Of a stretch of 64,000 bases of DNA, positions 26,083-35,207 are shown in pieces (within the stretch, counting starts at the first letter, position 1; each line of letters starts with the position of its first letter). Source of the stretch: JAWXBT01 sp964523015 (GTDB lineage: Bacteria > Bdellovibrionota_C > UBA2361 > J135). Location: positions 1-64,000 of the forward strand of contig CAZFXN010000001.1 in assembly GCA_964523015.1 (NCBI GenBank). The letters are read 5' to 3'. The position numbers were made by a program, and so were the translations under genes. The notes under the pieces are model-generated. The model was given only the letters and a program-made list of their open reading frames with translations. It was not told the origin of the DNA and did not search any database.

Positions 26083-27356
26083 CTCTCGATCCCTAAGATC
26101 TTTTTAGCTTCTTCTGGCAAAACTAACCAAGCTTTTTCAGCTTGTCCTGATTCTCTAGTTAAATAATCCCAAAGTGGTTCACACTTTCCTAAAGATTCCT
26201 TTCTCCCATCATCAAGTAATACTTGCATTGAACTCTTAAGATCACCGGCATGTACATCTTCAGTGGTGATATGGTGTAAGTAATAAGTGGGATCAAATCC
26301 AGCATCGGACACTGCTTGTCTCGCTCGCGCAAACAACTGCTTTGAATCTTCCCCTTTTGGAATACGTATAGTTTTAAGTAAATTTCTATTTATTAATCGA
26401 TCTGATAGATCACGTAAAATTGTGTCCTCCTCCTTTGACCACATTAATACGTGATAATTCCACCACGATTCTCTCATGGCAAAGATCGTATCAAGAGGTA
26501 GCTCTAATGAATTCTTACTATTTAAAACCTGCCTTGAATATTGATCAGTAAATTTAAGATCCTTACCTAGATGCCGTGCCCGATCAACTATCGCTTTATT
26601 AAGAGTTTCAGAGGAAAGGAGTACTCGATGATGATAAACCTGGCGATACATTGAATGTCTAGCAATAGCAAAATGCACCATCGCATCCAATCTATTCTCC
26701 CTTAAAGCTATATGGCCATCAGAGGTAATAACCATTGATTCAATAAGTGCTGGAATATTATAACGACCATAGGTGACCCCAGCCATTACACTATCAACGA
26801 TACACCAATTCCCTCTATCAACATTCCATCCACCACCTGAGATAACCTCCCAAGTCCAAGGAGGAATATCTTCAGATTCGGATAGAATTTTGCAAACCTT
26901 ATCTGATAAATCTTTCCCATATTTATTCAGCACTGCTTGTATCTGAGGATCTTCTTGAATAATTTTAATTGAAACTTCTTCGTGGCAATCCGGTGCGCCA
27001 GGATACCAAGTCTTATAGGCGGTATGAGATCCTGGAGCAATATGGCCAATATCATGAAGCAGGGCTGCCGCACTAACAGCCGTTCTATACTCCTCTATCT
27101 CTTTAGCCTCCTTTTCTGAATATTGAGCCAATTGATTCATCAAATGACATGCTAGGTAAGCAACCCCTAATGAATGACCAAACCTAGAATGCTCAGAGAA
27201 CATATAAACTAATTTAGTGTTTCCTGTTTGGGCAATATCACGCAATCTTTGAAACCAATTAGTATCAACTAGATCTAAAACAATTGCTTCTGACTCTATA
27301 TTTTTAGAGAAGTACATCGTTTGATGAACGACATCTGCAAAGGAAATTTTTGACAT
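26079..27356 (-). CDS. HD-domain phosphohydrolase (COG1078-type)
   Basis: The 425-residue protein has the HD-superfamily metal motif. The first His is in SRFGHSLGV (about 57-65), HD is in LLHDIGH (about 99-105), and a further conserved Asp lies downstream (NVDRGNW region). The N-terminal DxxWFQRLRDIAQTG segment and length match the COG1078 group related to dGTPases. A nucleotide substrate is likely but unproven. It starts 11 bp after the RibBA-like gene and is probably co-transcribed with it. Confidence 0.75.
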   Translation of the reverse strand: MSKISFADVVHQTMYFSKNIESEAIVLDLVDTNWFQRLRDIAQTGNTKLVYMFSEHSRFGHSLGVAYLACHLMNQLAQYSEKEAKEIEEYRTAVSAAALLHDIGHIAPGSHTAYKTWYPGAPDCHEEVSIKIIQEDPQIQAVLNKYGKDLSDKVCKILSESEDIPPWTWEVISGGGWNVDRGNWCIVDSVMAGVTYGRYNIPALIESMVITSDGHIALRENRLDAMVHFAIARHSMYRQVYHHRVLLSSETLNKAIVDRARHLGKDLKFTDQYSRQVLNSKNSLELPLDTIFAMRESWWNYHVLMWSKEEDTILRDLSDRLINRNLLKTIRIPKGEDSKQLFARARQAVSDAGFDPTYYLHHITTEDVHAGDLKSSMQVLLDDGRKESLGKCEPLWDYLTRESGQAEKAWLVLPEEAKKILGIER

Positions 27357-27366
27357 GAGACAACTC

Positions 27367-28494
27367 CTAACTAAATGAGGCTTGGGTGACAGGGATTGCC
27401 TGAGTAGCCACTATTTCAATCCCAAAAGTATTTAAACCGACTAATTTTCTCTTACTATTGGTTAATAGATTAATCTTTTTTACACCTAAATCTAAAAGTA
27501 TCTGTGCTCCAATTCCATATTCCTTCATCCGATCTGGGGATAAATTTAACTCATTCCCCACACCACTAATCTCTTTGGTCAGATGACCCACCTCGATTTT
27601 TCTTAGGTATAGCAAAACCCCACTGCCCTCTTTTTGAATTGCCTCAAGGCAACTTGCTATCACATCTCTACTTGAGGGCTTGAGGCCTCCAAAAACATCA
27701 GCAAATGTGTTTTCTGTTTGAACTCTTATCAAGACAGGTTTATTAGAATCTATCTCCCCTTTAACTAAAGCTAAATGCTCACCACCATGAAGCTCAGACT
27801 CAAAGATATAAGCCTTTAACTCTCCGGCTATGCTACTAGGGATAACAGTTTGAGCGACTCTAGATACGATCCTCTCTTTCTCTAATTTATACCGGATAAT
27901 ATCACTTAGTTTTATAAGGGGGAGCTCGAGCTTTTTAGAAAGGGTGAGCTGATCGCTCGAATTTAAAAATTCTCCCTCTTGAGATAAGAGGTCAATCATT
28001 ACCGCTGCATCACTTACTCCTAGAGATGAAACAACATCAAGTGCTCCTTCAATTAGAGAATTTCTAACTAAAACACCTCCTTTTCGAGCCTCAACAGGAA
28101 AGATATGTCCAGGGCTAACTAGCTTTCGTTTATCTGGAACCTCTTCTCCTAAAATTCTAATTGTACAGGCTCTATCTGCGATGCTTATTCCTGTGCTTAC
28201 TCCCTCTCGTGCCTCAACAGAGATACAGTGTCCATTAAGATCACTTTCATTATTAGGTGAGATCCTTCTAGCAGACTTCATTTTAGTTAACCCAAAATCT
28301 GCTACCCGCTGTGGGCCTACTACAACATAAACTAACCCATGGGCAATGCTAATCATCTCATTTAAGACTGATTCTTTAATATCTTGGGCGAATGAAACTA
28401 AGACAGCACGAGGATTCTCGCCACAATCATCTGAAAGAATAAGAATTTTTCGTTCTTTAAAATTTTTGAGGCTTATTGCGATATCACCAGACAT
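27367..28494 (-). CDS. RibBA homologue with degenerate active sites
   Basis: Both RibBA domains are recognisable: a DHBP-synthase-like half (about 1-190; VEAREGVSTGISIADRA and SPGHIFPVEARKGGVLVR) and a GTP-cyclohydrolase-II-like half (about 195-375; VFGGLK, YGIGAQILLDLGVKKINLLTN). Key residues are changed. The RENEGD loop reads GENPRA and the GHTEA histidine is replaced (NSLIEGA). The cyclohydrolase zinc cysteines (HSEC and RCDCG) read QTEN and KPSSRD. It is therefore probably not a riboflavin enzyme. The ATG at 28494 fits family alignment; an in-frame TTG at 28524 is an alternative. No FMN riboswitch precedes it. Confidence 0.75.
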   Translation of the reverse strand: MSGDIAISLKNFKERKILILSDDCGENPRAVLVSFAQDIKESVLNEMISIAHGLVYVVVGPQRVADFGLTKMKSARRISPNNESDLNGHCISVEAREGVSTGISIADRACTIRILGEEVPDKRKLVSPGHIFPVEARKGGVLVRNSLIEGALDVVSSLGVSDAAVMIDLLSQEGEFLNSSDQLTLSKKLELPLIKLSDIIRYKLEKERIVSRVAQTVIPSSIAGELKAYIFESELHGGEHLALVKGEIDSNKPVLIRVQTENTFADVFGGLKPSSRDVIASCLEAIQKEGSGVLLYLRKIEVGHLTKEISGVGNELNLSPDRMKEYGIGAQILLDLGVKKINLLTNSKRKLVGLNTFGIEIVATQAIPVTQASFS

Positions 28495-28754
28495 AGCGGT
28501 TTTGTAATAAATTAAGGAGCACAATGATACTTAATCTCCCTAAAAATAGCAAAATTTCTCATTATTATTTAGGTAATATTCGCAGAAAAATCGCTCATAA
28601 GCATGGTGGCAATCAGATAGAAATAAATGATTATAATTTATCTTAGAAAATTATACTGATCTAAAAAGTGTGGTCAAGAAACTGCATTCCTCCTCCGATA
28701 CTAAGATATAAGTTAGCGATCTTTATCTTTAAGCCTCAAGGGTAGTGGGTAGTA

Positions 28755-29198
28755 ATGGAACCATCAGTTGAGTTAAATAATGTAGCTAATAATGCAAATC
28801 TAAAAATTATAGAGGCTCGCCGAACAGCTTTTGTAGCAAGATTTATTGTCCTAAGAGAAGCTAGACGAACACGAGCTCACAGAAATATCGAAAAAATGGA
28901 CTGGTATATTCATACCTCAGCTGAAGAGTTAGCTGAGCGGTTTCGTCAAGCTTTTATAGAGAATGGCGACAACATGGTGCCAGTGAATCGCGATATCCGA
29001 CGTGCTTTGGCTCATGCGGAAAGATCAATAAATCATTTCATTGGTGAATACGCATCAAGATCTACTTACAATTTCATTGACTCTTTATGTGACTATGAGC
29101 GATCTAACAAGCTTCTCTTCGGTGAAGATGAGTCTCCAAAAGCTGGTGGGTGGCGACTTATTCAAGAGTTGCTAAGAGAAAGAACTCCTAAGAAATAA
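28755..29198 (+). CDS. Hypothetical protein, 147 aa
   Basis: This is an Arg-rich helical cytoplasmic protein without recognised domain, signal peptide or membrane segment. The sequence has an Arg/Ala-rich segment (about 20-45) and an acidic C-terminal third. The gene stands alone and converges on the FlhB-like gene, sharing a bidirectional terminator with it. Confidence 0.6.
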   Translation: MEPSVELNNVANNANLKIIEARRTAFVARFIVLREARRTRAHRNIEKMDWYIHTSAEELAERFRQAFIENGDNMVPVNRDIRRALAHAERSINHFIGEYASRSTYNFIDSLCDYERSNKLLFGEDESPKAGGWRLIQELLRERTPKK

Positions 29199-29220
29199 AG
29201 ATTAAGATTTCTTAATCTTT
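29197..29220. terminator. Bidirectional terminator
   Basis: AAAGATTAAG (29197-29206) and CTTAATCTTT (29211-29220) form a perfect 10-bp stem around ATTT. It lies exactly between the convergent stop codons at 29198 and 29202 and carries short A and T tracts on the two sides. Confidence 0.7.
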
Positions 29221-29540
29221 GACTGCTCAGGATCTATTATATCTCCAAGATGATCATGATCATCTCGCCATTCTTTATCTGTAAAATAGAGAAAGCAGAG
29301 AATTTCTGCTACTAATTTAAAACTCTCTTCTGGTATTGTATTGCCCGTTTCTATCTTTGATAAAAGATCTGACAGGGTGTCATCTTTAGTAACTGGCACG
29401 CCATTTGATTTAGCAATCGCTACGATCTGTCGAGCTAACTCCCCATATCCTTTTGCTACGATGGTAGGAATCTCACTAGCATCATGATATTTAAGCGCAA
29501 TAGCACGCTCTCGATCCTTATTGTCTTGTTCATCACTCAT
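29202..29540 (-). CDS. Stand-alone FlhB C-terminal-domain-like protein
   Basis: The 112-residue protein matches the cytoplasmic domain of flagellar FlhB (the orphan FlhB-related group). It has AIALKYHDASEIPTIVAKG, a helix with ARQIVAIAKSNGVPV, then the D-x-LxxLL-like DTLSDLLSKIETGNTIPEE and the terminal VAEILCFLY. The NPTH autocleavage motif of full FlhB is absent, as usual in these orphans. They are thought to interact with the flagellar type III export gate, so this is indirect evidence that the organism is flagellated. Confidence 0.8.
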   Translation of the reverse strand: MSDEQDNKDRERAIALKYHDASEIPTIVAKGYGELARQIVAIAKSNGVPVTKDDTLSDLLSKIETGNTIPEESFKLVAEILCFLYFTDKEWRDDHDHLGDIIDPEQSKIKKS

Positions 29541-29601
29541 ATCGGATGCACCAAGAAATTAGCAAAAACTTACTGTAATGAAAGTTTGAGAATAAATAGC
29601 T

Positions 29602-30096
29602 TTAAGCAGCCTGCTGCTCAGCTATAACTGTTTGCTCATCGATAATCTTATCGACCTCTTCAATTAATGAGCCGATTGCATATGCCCAAACGTATTGACC
29701 TGCTTTTCTGCCAGTTAATACCTCGGCAATCTGTCCCTTATCCTGGACACGGTGCTTTAAAAATAGCTGGCGACCATCAGTTACTAAGATCACATCTTGA
29801 GGGCTTTTATTAATATTAGGCAATTTCTTTCTTAGGTAATCTATACCTCTTCTAAATCTATTAACTGGCAACCCCTCTCTCTTCATTCTAAAAAGCCAAC
29901 ACAAGAGCACCACATCTGAATAGGTATATTTTTTTCTTCCGCGACAGAGAGTTTTTCCACTGCAAGGGACAAGGTTTGTTCTAGCATAATAATTAAGAAG
30001 TGCTAATCCGACCTTATCGGCATTACCAGAAAGCGCTCGAAGAATGGCTTGCACCTCTTTCGCAGAGAACTCTTTATTCTGTAAATGAACTGCCAT
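29602..30096 (-). CDS. MerR-like HTH protein
   Basis: The N-terminal part (about 15-85 from the ATG at 30096) has the MerR pattern: NYYARTNLVPCSG, then GRKKYTYSDVVLLCWLFRMKREGL and RRGIDYLRKKLP. The C-terminal part (about 90-164) has a beta-rich segment of unknown ligand. The frame is open from a TTG at 30135. Neither start has a good binding site, and the ATG is preferred by family length. It is probably a transcriptional regulator; its targets are unknown. Confidence 0.55.
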   Translation of the reverse strand: MAVHLQNKEFSAKEVQAILRALSGNADKVGLALLNYYARTNLVPCSGKTLCRGRKKYTYSDVVLLCWLFRMKREGLPVNRFRRGIDYLRKKLPNINKSPQDVILVTDGRQLFLKHRVQDKGQIAEVLTGRKAGQYVWAYAIGSLIEEVDKIIDEQTVIAEQQAA

Positions 30097-30338
30097 AGCT
30101 AATTTCCCGTCGCTTTTAGAATTGTGCCTCAACAACAGAACTAAAAGCTAATCCGCTCTTAAATTTCTGTCAATCTGAAATCTAACTGCAAAATCCCTTC
30201 CTTACGAAGCCCAACGATCAAAATAACATATTTGGCCACAAGAATGGAAAGCATCTCTTAGTTCAAGAATTCTACCTCAGGTAAACTAATTAGTCACCTA
30301 GGTTTAATACGTTTAAAATTAATAAGTTCCGTAATTCT

Positions 30339-31220
30339 CTACCTAATTTCCTGTAAGATTAACGCTGTAGGGACTGGATCTCGTCCTGCAATAGATTGCT
30401 CATAGACTAAACTATCATTTTGATCCTTGACTGAAATATAAAGTTGGGCAGAGCCTCCGCCATCTAAATTTAAAGCGTCCACACAATTTATCCTTGAATC
30501 AGTTAGGATTCTCTGTAATTCAGACATTGTAACACCTCCAAAGGTAGATCGTGAGCAGAAAAAAATTAATCGATCCTGCGCGTCAATACAAACTCCTGCA
30601 CGACGTGAGGCTACCTGACTCTGCTTCAGGCCCTGCACTGGGTTACCTGAGGAGAGTAATCTTGGCCCAGCTTGAGTTGCCTCTAAAATCCCATCTACTT
30701 GAAAAGCTCCGCGATTGATAATTGAAATCCCATTGTTTGTAACTTGAAATATCCCTGTTAAAACTTTTCCACCCTTATGGATCGGATTAAGAGATATTCC
30801 ACGACTTACGATAAGACCAAGTGGTTCTCCATTAGGATCAAAAAAATTTGAGTTGATTGCCAAAACAGCACCTGAGGAATTAGCAATGGATTTTACAGTG
30901 CTTCGGTTTGATCCATATTCCTTTGCTCTAACAACTTTGACACGGAATTTATCTAGTTTAGTTCTGGCAAAAAGAAGGGAGGCTGAAAAAATACCTCCAT
31001 CCGTAGTAGATAGTTCAACAACTTCGAAATCTGGTGCTATTTCCTTCCAATTTGGCTGGGGATTGATGGATTTTACTGCCTGAATATTCTCTTGTCCCTT
31101 ATCTGGAGCTGTTTCAGCATAACCTAAAGGTATCGATATTCCGAGACAGAAGCTGATGACTACTGAGGATAACAACGAGTGAATAGAAACAGACTGTAAC
31201 ATTAGAAAACAGCGTATCAC
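30339..31220 (-). CDS. Secreted phosphodiester glycosidase-like (NAGPA family) protein
   Basis: The protein has a signal peptide and a phosphodiester glycosidase domain (PF09992). Typical motifs are LAINSNFFDPNGEPLG, FQVDGILEATQAGPRLL, and the conserved LNLDGGGSAQLY near the C-terminus. Family members hydrolyse or bind glycan phosphodiesters and often occur with exopolysaccharide genes. The substrate here is unknown. The GTG at 31220 and the ATG six codons later are both possible starts. The gene stands alone. Confidence 0.8.
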   Translation of the reverse strand: MIRCFLMLQSVSIHSLLSSVVISFCLGISIPLGYAETAPDKGQENIQAVKSINPQPNWKEIAPDFEVVELSTTDGGIFSASLLFARTKLDKFRVKVVRAKEYGSNRSTVKSIANSSGAVLAINSNFFDPNGEPLGLIVSRGISLNPIHKGGKVLTGIFQVTNNGISIINRGAFQVDGILEATQAGPRLLSSGNPVQGLKQSQVASRRAGVCIDAQDRLIFFCSRSTFGGVTMSELQRILTDSRINCVDALNLDGGGSAQLYISVKDQNDSLVYEQSIAGRDPVPTALILQEIR

Positions 31221-31244
31221 TTAATAAATAAATATACTAAGTCC

Positions 31245-31282
31245 AAAAAAAATAAGCCGGTCAAGGGCTATTGACCGGCTTA
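31245..31282 (-). terminator. Strong orphan terminator (minus strand)
   Basis: TAAGCCGGTCAA (31253-31264) and TTGACCGGCTTA (31271-31282) form a perfect 12-bp stem with a 6-nt loop. On the minus strand it is followed by eight T residues (31252-31245). It faces transcripts coming from the right, where no minus-strand protein gene exists before 31816, and lies upstream of the glycosidase start. This implies an unannotated minus-strand transcript. Confidence 0.85.
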
Positions 31283-31500
31283 CAAGACAGACTGTCTATA
31301 CCTCGCAAGAGTGGTTCTCTTCAATAAGAAAGCATCTAGAATTTTAACTAACACAAAGACAGAAAGACGTGGGCTGATGTGTGTGGTTCAAGGAGGTGTC
31401 TTTCAAATCCTTATATTCTTAAAAAGTAGACGTATATATCCCTCTTAAATTAGTTCTCCACTTTACAATAGAAAGTAGAGCAAGCCTTGTGCCAACATTA
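31245..31500 (-). ncRNA. Candidate small RNA with anti-Shine-Dalgarno loop
   Basis: On the minus strand, upstream of the strong terminator, GAAAGAC and GTCTTTC pair around a 28-nt loop that contains ACCTCCTTGAACC (near 31400). CACCTCCTT equals the 3' tail of 16S rRNA. A further hairpin AAGAGaaccaCTCTT and a near-palindrome AGACAGTCTGTCT precede the terminator. No ORF explains the region. The 5' end and promoter are not identified, so the right boundary is a guess. Confidence 0.4.
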
Positions 31501-31815
31501 ATGGATCCTTCAGTGTACTGAGATCTAGTCTTAAACAAGGTTTTAACGTCCTCCATCTCATCTTAATCACTAGATCTATATTAAAAATTTAGATTTACCT
31601 TGATTTTATACCTTCCAGGCCATTAAGAGTTTATATGAACGTCTATCTATACAAGGATCAAAGTAGGCAATTTTTTCCTAAAAATTCTCTTTACCGATAA
31701 AACCTGCCGATCGGTTTTCAGTTGAATTTAATAACTAGATCGATTACCCTGCGCCTTCCGAATTAATAGGCCCTGCAATTTAACACTATAATCTTAATCC
31801 ACTGTAAAGTAGTTC

Positions 31816-32349
31816 ATGGAAGAGCAAACATTCAGATCGAGACTTGTTGAGTTATTAAGCAAAAGCAGGAAAGCTGTCCGACTATATAGTGGGATAAGTC
31901 GCTCTAAAAGAGGCTCCGCTCTAGCAGAACTACAAGCAAATGAATGGTTAAGTATTAACTCTGAGCTTGTTACCCTCCTCTCCTCAATGCTTGATGATCT
32001 CTCAGTAAAAAATCTTACATCTGAAGCATCAATATTACTTGAGCAATTCTTATCTCGTTATCAGATAACAGTTGAGGAGATGCATTCAAAAAAGAGAAAG
32101 TTGATTGAACACGCAGAAACATCTGACTTTGCTCAATCTGTTGTATTAAGTCGTGAACTTGTCGCTATTAAGGCACGCGCACAGGCACTGCAAGCCGTTT
32201 ACAATGAGATTAAAGCTACTGTTAAAAGATCTCGTCCAAAAGTTGAGCCTGTCACGATCAATGAGGATGAACTATTCACTAAGATAGAAACCGAAAAGCC
32301 AACTATGGCTAAGATCATCCCTTTGAGACAAAAGATCAGCTTAGGATAG
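31816..32349 (+). CDS. Hypothetical helical protein, 177 aa
   Basis: The protein appears fully helical, with long coiled-coil-like segments (about 60-135), no signal peptide and a short Lys-rich C-terminus. I do not recognise the family. A small export-chaperone-like protein is conceivable from its shape only. It is followed by another small unknown gene on the same strand. Confidence 0.6.
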   Translation: MEEQTFRSRLVELLSKSRKAVRLYSGISRSKRGSALAELQANEWLSINSELVTLLSSMLDDLSVKNLTSEASILLEQFLSRYQITVEEMHSKKRKLIEHAETSDFAQSVVLSRELVAIKARAQALQAVYNEIKATVKRSRPKVEPVTINEDELFTKIETEKPTMAKIIPLRQKISLG

Positions 32350-32572
32350 GAAATTTTCTTTTTTCGATCATTCTACCTCTATCATTTTGCAGCTGTTTGA
32401 CACATCCATACAGTATTTTATTTAACCATTCTGTCTAGGCATTCTGATTAGACTTATATTATTAGTTTTTGTACGAATTCCTCTTGATCTTTTTAGTTTA
32501 AATAGGTTAAACCAACAGAGTCGCAAAGAAGTTTTTAAGGCTACTCCATAAATTTGTAAGAGGTCCAAAGTA

Positions 32573-32842
32573 TTGTCTGCTCTTCTACAATTAGTTGTTG
32601 ATAATAGTACCAGCCTAGAGTGTGGTAATGACAACGAGAATAATCAACTTACCCATAATCAGCCAAAGATAAAACTAGCTAGAACTCTACTAGAAAGAGC
32701 ATCAATGCTTCTGTGCGATCTTGGAAGTGGATACTCCTCTGTTTCATCGATCATCGATGAGTGTAAAGAGATGTTAGGACGTCGGGACTGTGAACCTTTT
32801 GCTAACCTAGCTCAAGATCAAAGCCTAGAAGATCTTCCTTAA
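32573..32842 (+). CDS. Small hypothetical protein, 89 aa
   Basis: The frame starts with TTG nine bases after AAGAGG and encodes an acidic, partly helical protein with no recognised motif. The preceding 220 bp are AT-rich and without features. The assignment as a real gene is uncertain because of its length and unusual start. Confidence 0.4.
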   Translation: MSALLQLVVDNSTSLECGNDNENNQLTHNQPKIKLARTLLERASMLLCDLGSGYSSVSSIIDECKEMLGRRDCEPFANLAQDQSLEDLP

Positions 32843-32893
32843 TATCCCCTTAATAAACAGACATCATAAATGGTGCTGTTTAAATAGTGCTGC

Positions 32894-33433
32894 TTACCCT
32901 AAGTGAGTGAGCAACCGAACAGGAGATCCTGTGAATGCAGAAGCAACAGGAACTGGCCCAGGTCCAAAGGTTCGATCAATAAGAGCAGCCCAACAAGTAA
33001 TATTAATTCCTTTCAATGTAGCTTTAGTATGAGCTTCCAGACTTGAGCGCGCTGTTGTGATAACATCAGTGACAAGAATTGTTCTCGCACCTTTATATCT
33101 CTCCCCATGACCATTTGATAGTTTCTTTTCCAGATACTGCTCAAGAGGAACCTCTTTACTATCAGGTCGAAACTCAGAGAAAACAACGGAGAGTCGTTCA
33201 GCAAAGAAGCTATAGCCGCCGGGTAATTTTAAAATTAATTCTGGAAACTGTTGGTTATTAACCTCCAAGATTCTTTTAGCTACATATCTAGCACAGATAT
33301 TAAGGTCTTCATCACTGAGATCTTCCACCCGATAATACACACTACTCTCACAACGAGAGCCAATGCTAACAGGTTCATCAAACTCTTCGGTAATCTTACT
33401 AAAAATCTCGCTTACTTCCTCAAAGTCGACCAT
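32894..33433 (-). CDS. Phosphoribosyltransferase-like protein (PyrE-type fold)
   Basis: The 179-residue protein has a type I PRTase signature, TILVTDVITTARSSLEA (about 117-133), equal to the PRPP loop with two acidic or polar residues before TTxxS. Upstream hydrophobic strands and the flexible loop region are as in orotate phosphoribosyltransferase. The first acidic residue pair is VTDV rather than VDDV, so catalysis may be altered. The substrate cannot be determined from the context. Confidence 0.65.
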   Translation of the reverse strand: MVDFEEVSEIFSKITEEFDEPVSIGSRCESSVYYRVEDLSDEDLNICARYVAKRILEVNNQQFPELILKLPGGYSFFAERLSVVFSEFRPDSKEVPLEQYLEKKLSNGHGERYKGARTILVTDVITTARSSLEAHTKATLKGINITCWAALIDRTFGPGPVPVASAFTGSPVRLLTHLG

Positions 33434-33557
33434 ATCACCCTCTCTTTATTGAGCGGTAATTCTATCACAAAAGGAAGAGATCCGTAAGATGAATATAAGC
33501 GCTCCCTGTATATGGCTGAGGATATTCATCCATAACAGGTTTTACTCTCAGTATAAC

Positions 33558-33962
33558 TTACTTGATCGTCCTAACTTTTCGCTCCGCCGAGCTAACCGCT
33601 AACGAAAGCGTAGCTTGCTGATTTTCAATATTTGAATAATAGGAATCAATTTCTGGAACAAGTAATCCTGAACTAATATCAGAGATAGAACAGAGCCGTT
33701 GAACCTTATCAAGGGTCTGTAAAGCCAGTGTTGGATTCTTTTTAACGTAATCTTTCGCTATTGCGACAACCTCTTCCGCATCTCTAAGACCGTGCAGATA
33801 CCCAGACATGTAAAGTTGTTTGCCATTACTATCTAGGTGCTTCCAGGTTGGATAAAATGGGTCAGCGTAAACGGCATTAATAGCCAAAAAGCAACTAAGC
33901 GTCACTACCAGGGGGAAAAGATATCGTTTCAAATGCCTAAAATGGGTACAGTAATGTTGCAT
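33558..33962 (-). CDS. Small secreted protein, 134 aa
   Basis: A signal peptide (about 12-33, ending VYA-DPF) precedes a mature helical part of 100 residues with the sequence LYMSGYLHGLRDAEEVVA. That vaguely recalls Rap1a/Tai-like periplasmic helical proteins, but the similarity is weak. It is divergent from ispG. No partner gene is evident. Confidence 0.6.
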   Translation of the reverse strand: MQHYCTHFRHLKRYLFPLVVTLSCFLAINAVYADPFYPTWKHLDSNGKQLYMSGYLHGLRDAEEVVAIAKDYVKKNPTLALQTLDKVQRLCSISDISSGLLVPEIDSYYSNIENQQATLSLAVSSAERKVRTIK

Positions 33963-34031
33963 AGATACATCAATCCTTTATAGTATTGGCACCTTGATTA
34001 GACATCAATTATCGCTCTTGGGCAAGATTTC

Positions 34032-35192
34032 ATGGCAACCACAAACTCATTAGTTAAACGAAAGACACGGGAAGTTCCCATTGGAAACATCGCTGTAGGT
34101 GGTAATAACCCTATTGCTGTGCAGAGCATGTGCGCTACTAAGACACAAAATATTGAAGCAACGATAAATCAGATTAAACTACTAGAGGAACACGGGGCTG
34201 ATATCATTAGAATTGCAATCGATAGTAAGCGTGACGTTGAGGCTTTAAAAGAGATCCGCACCAAGACAAAGGCCAATATTGTAATAGATCTTCAGGAAAA
34301 TTATCGATTGATCGAATTGGTCGCTCCACTTGTTCAAAAGGTGAGATATAATCCAGGCCACCTTCATCATCATGAAAAGGAAGTTCCAGTTGAAGAGAAA
34401 GTTAAATTCCTCGTAACTACTGCTAAAAAATACGGCATCGCTCTTAGGATTGGTGTAAATTTTGGATCCCTTGATCCAAATGCAAAAGAGCGCAGTGAAA
34501 GTGATATTGATGCCGCCCTTGATTCTGCCAGTAAGCATGTAACACTTGTTGAAGATCTAAATTTTACAAATTTCGTTGTTTCACTAAAAAGCTCAGATCC
34601 AAATGAAGTGATCGAAATTAATAAAAAATTTGCAACTAAGTATCCTGAAATTCCGCTTCACCTAGGTGTTACGGAGGCTGGTATGTTGCCAATGGGTGAA
34701 ATCAAAACTCGGGTTGCTTATGAAAATCTAATTCCGCTAGGAATTGGGGATACAATTCGAGTTTCTCTAACACTCCCTTTTGCTGAAAAATATCAAGAGA
34801 TCTTAGTTGGTAAAAAGATTCTTTTAGATATCGAAGAGGGTCGCTTTCGTTCAGTTCCTAAGTTTGTTCAAGAGGGTCTAAATATTATTTCATGTCCAAG
34901 CTGCTCCCGGGTTGAAAATGAAGCATTTATTGAACTAGCTCAAAATGTTCGTGAGATGAGCCAATACGCCTCAAAGTACAATCTTACTATCGCTGTTATG
35001 GGTTGCCGGGTTAATGGACCTGGCGAAACTGATGACGCTGACTTAGGTCTTTGGTGTGCACCAAAGCATGTAAATTTAAAACGCAAAGGGGAGCTTGTTG
35101 GGGCGTTTGGGTATGATGAGATTTTACCAAGGGTAAAGGCGGAGCTTGATGGGTTGATATGCGGCGAGCCTTTGGTGGCAAACAGATCTTAA
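34032..35192 (+). CDS. ispG: 4-hydroxy-3-methylbut-2-en-1-yl diphosphate synthase
   Basis: IspG (GcpE) makes HMBPP from MEcPP in the non-mevalonate isoprenoid pathway. The 386-residue protein has the N-terminal motif PIAVQSMCATKT, the TIM-barrel part, and the [4Fe-4S] ligands ISCPSCSR (about 290-297) and MGCRVNGPGE (about 325-334) followed by a conserved Glu. All key residues are present. It is a single gene, so the organism uses the MEP pathway, but no other MEP gene is in the window. Confidence 0.95.
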   Translation: MATTNSLVKRKTREVPIGNIAVGGNNPIAVQSMCATKTQNIEATINQIKLLEEHGADIIRIAIDSKRDVEALKEIRTKTKANIVIDLQENYRLIELVAPLVQKVRYNPGHLHHHEKEVPVEEKVKFLVTTAKKYGIALRIGVNFGSLDPNAKERSESDIDAALDSASKHVTLVEDLNFTNFVVSLKSSDPNEVIEINKKFATKYPEIPLHLGVTEAGMLPMGEIKTRVAYENLIPLGIGDTIRVSLTLPFAEKYQEILVGKKILLDIEEGRFRSVPKFVQEGLNIISCPSCSRVENEAFIELAQNVREMSQYASKYNLTIAVMGCRVNGPGETDDADLGLWCAPKHVNLKRKGELVGAFGYDEILPRVKAELDGLICGEPLVANRS

Positions 35193-35207
35193 AGCGAGTC
35201 TTCCCTT

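Larger units (their letters stand above)
31221..31815. other. 595-bp intergenic region
   Basis: Apart from the orphan terminator and candidate small RNA, I see no coding potential. The plus-strand AAGGAGGTG near 31400 has no usable start codon after it, other than a GTG overlapping it that gives eight codons. The segment 31500-31815 is AT-rich and featureless. Confidence 0.5.

Noticed and set aside
27367..28754. FMN riboswitch upstream of the RibBA-like gene
   Set aside because: None of the conserved RFN-element blocks are visible in 28495-28754.
31245..31500. 6S RNA or a remnant of the 16S rRNA 3' end
   Set aside because: Only CACCTCCTT matches the rRNA tail; the preceding bases do not. 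The long 6S hairpin with a central bubble could not be drawn.
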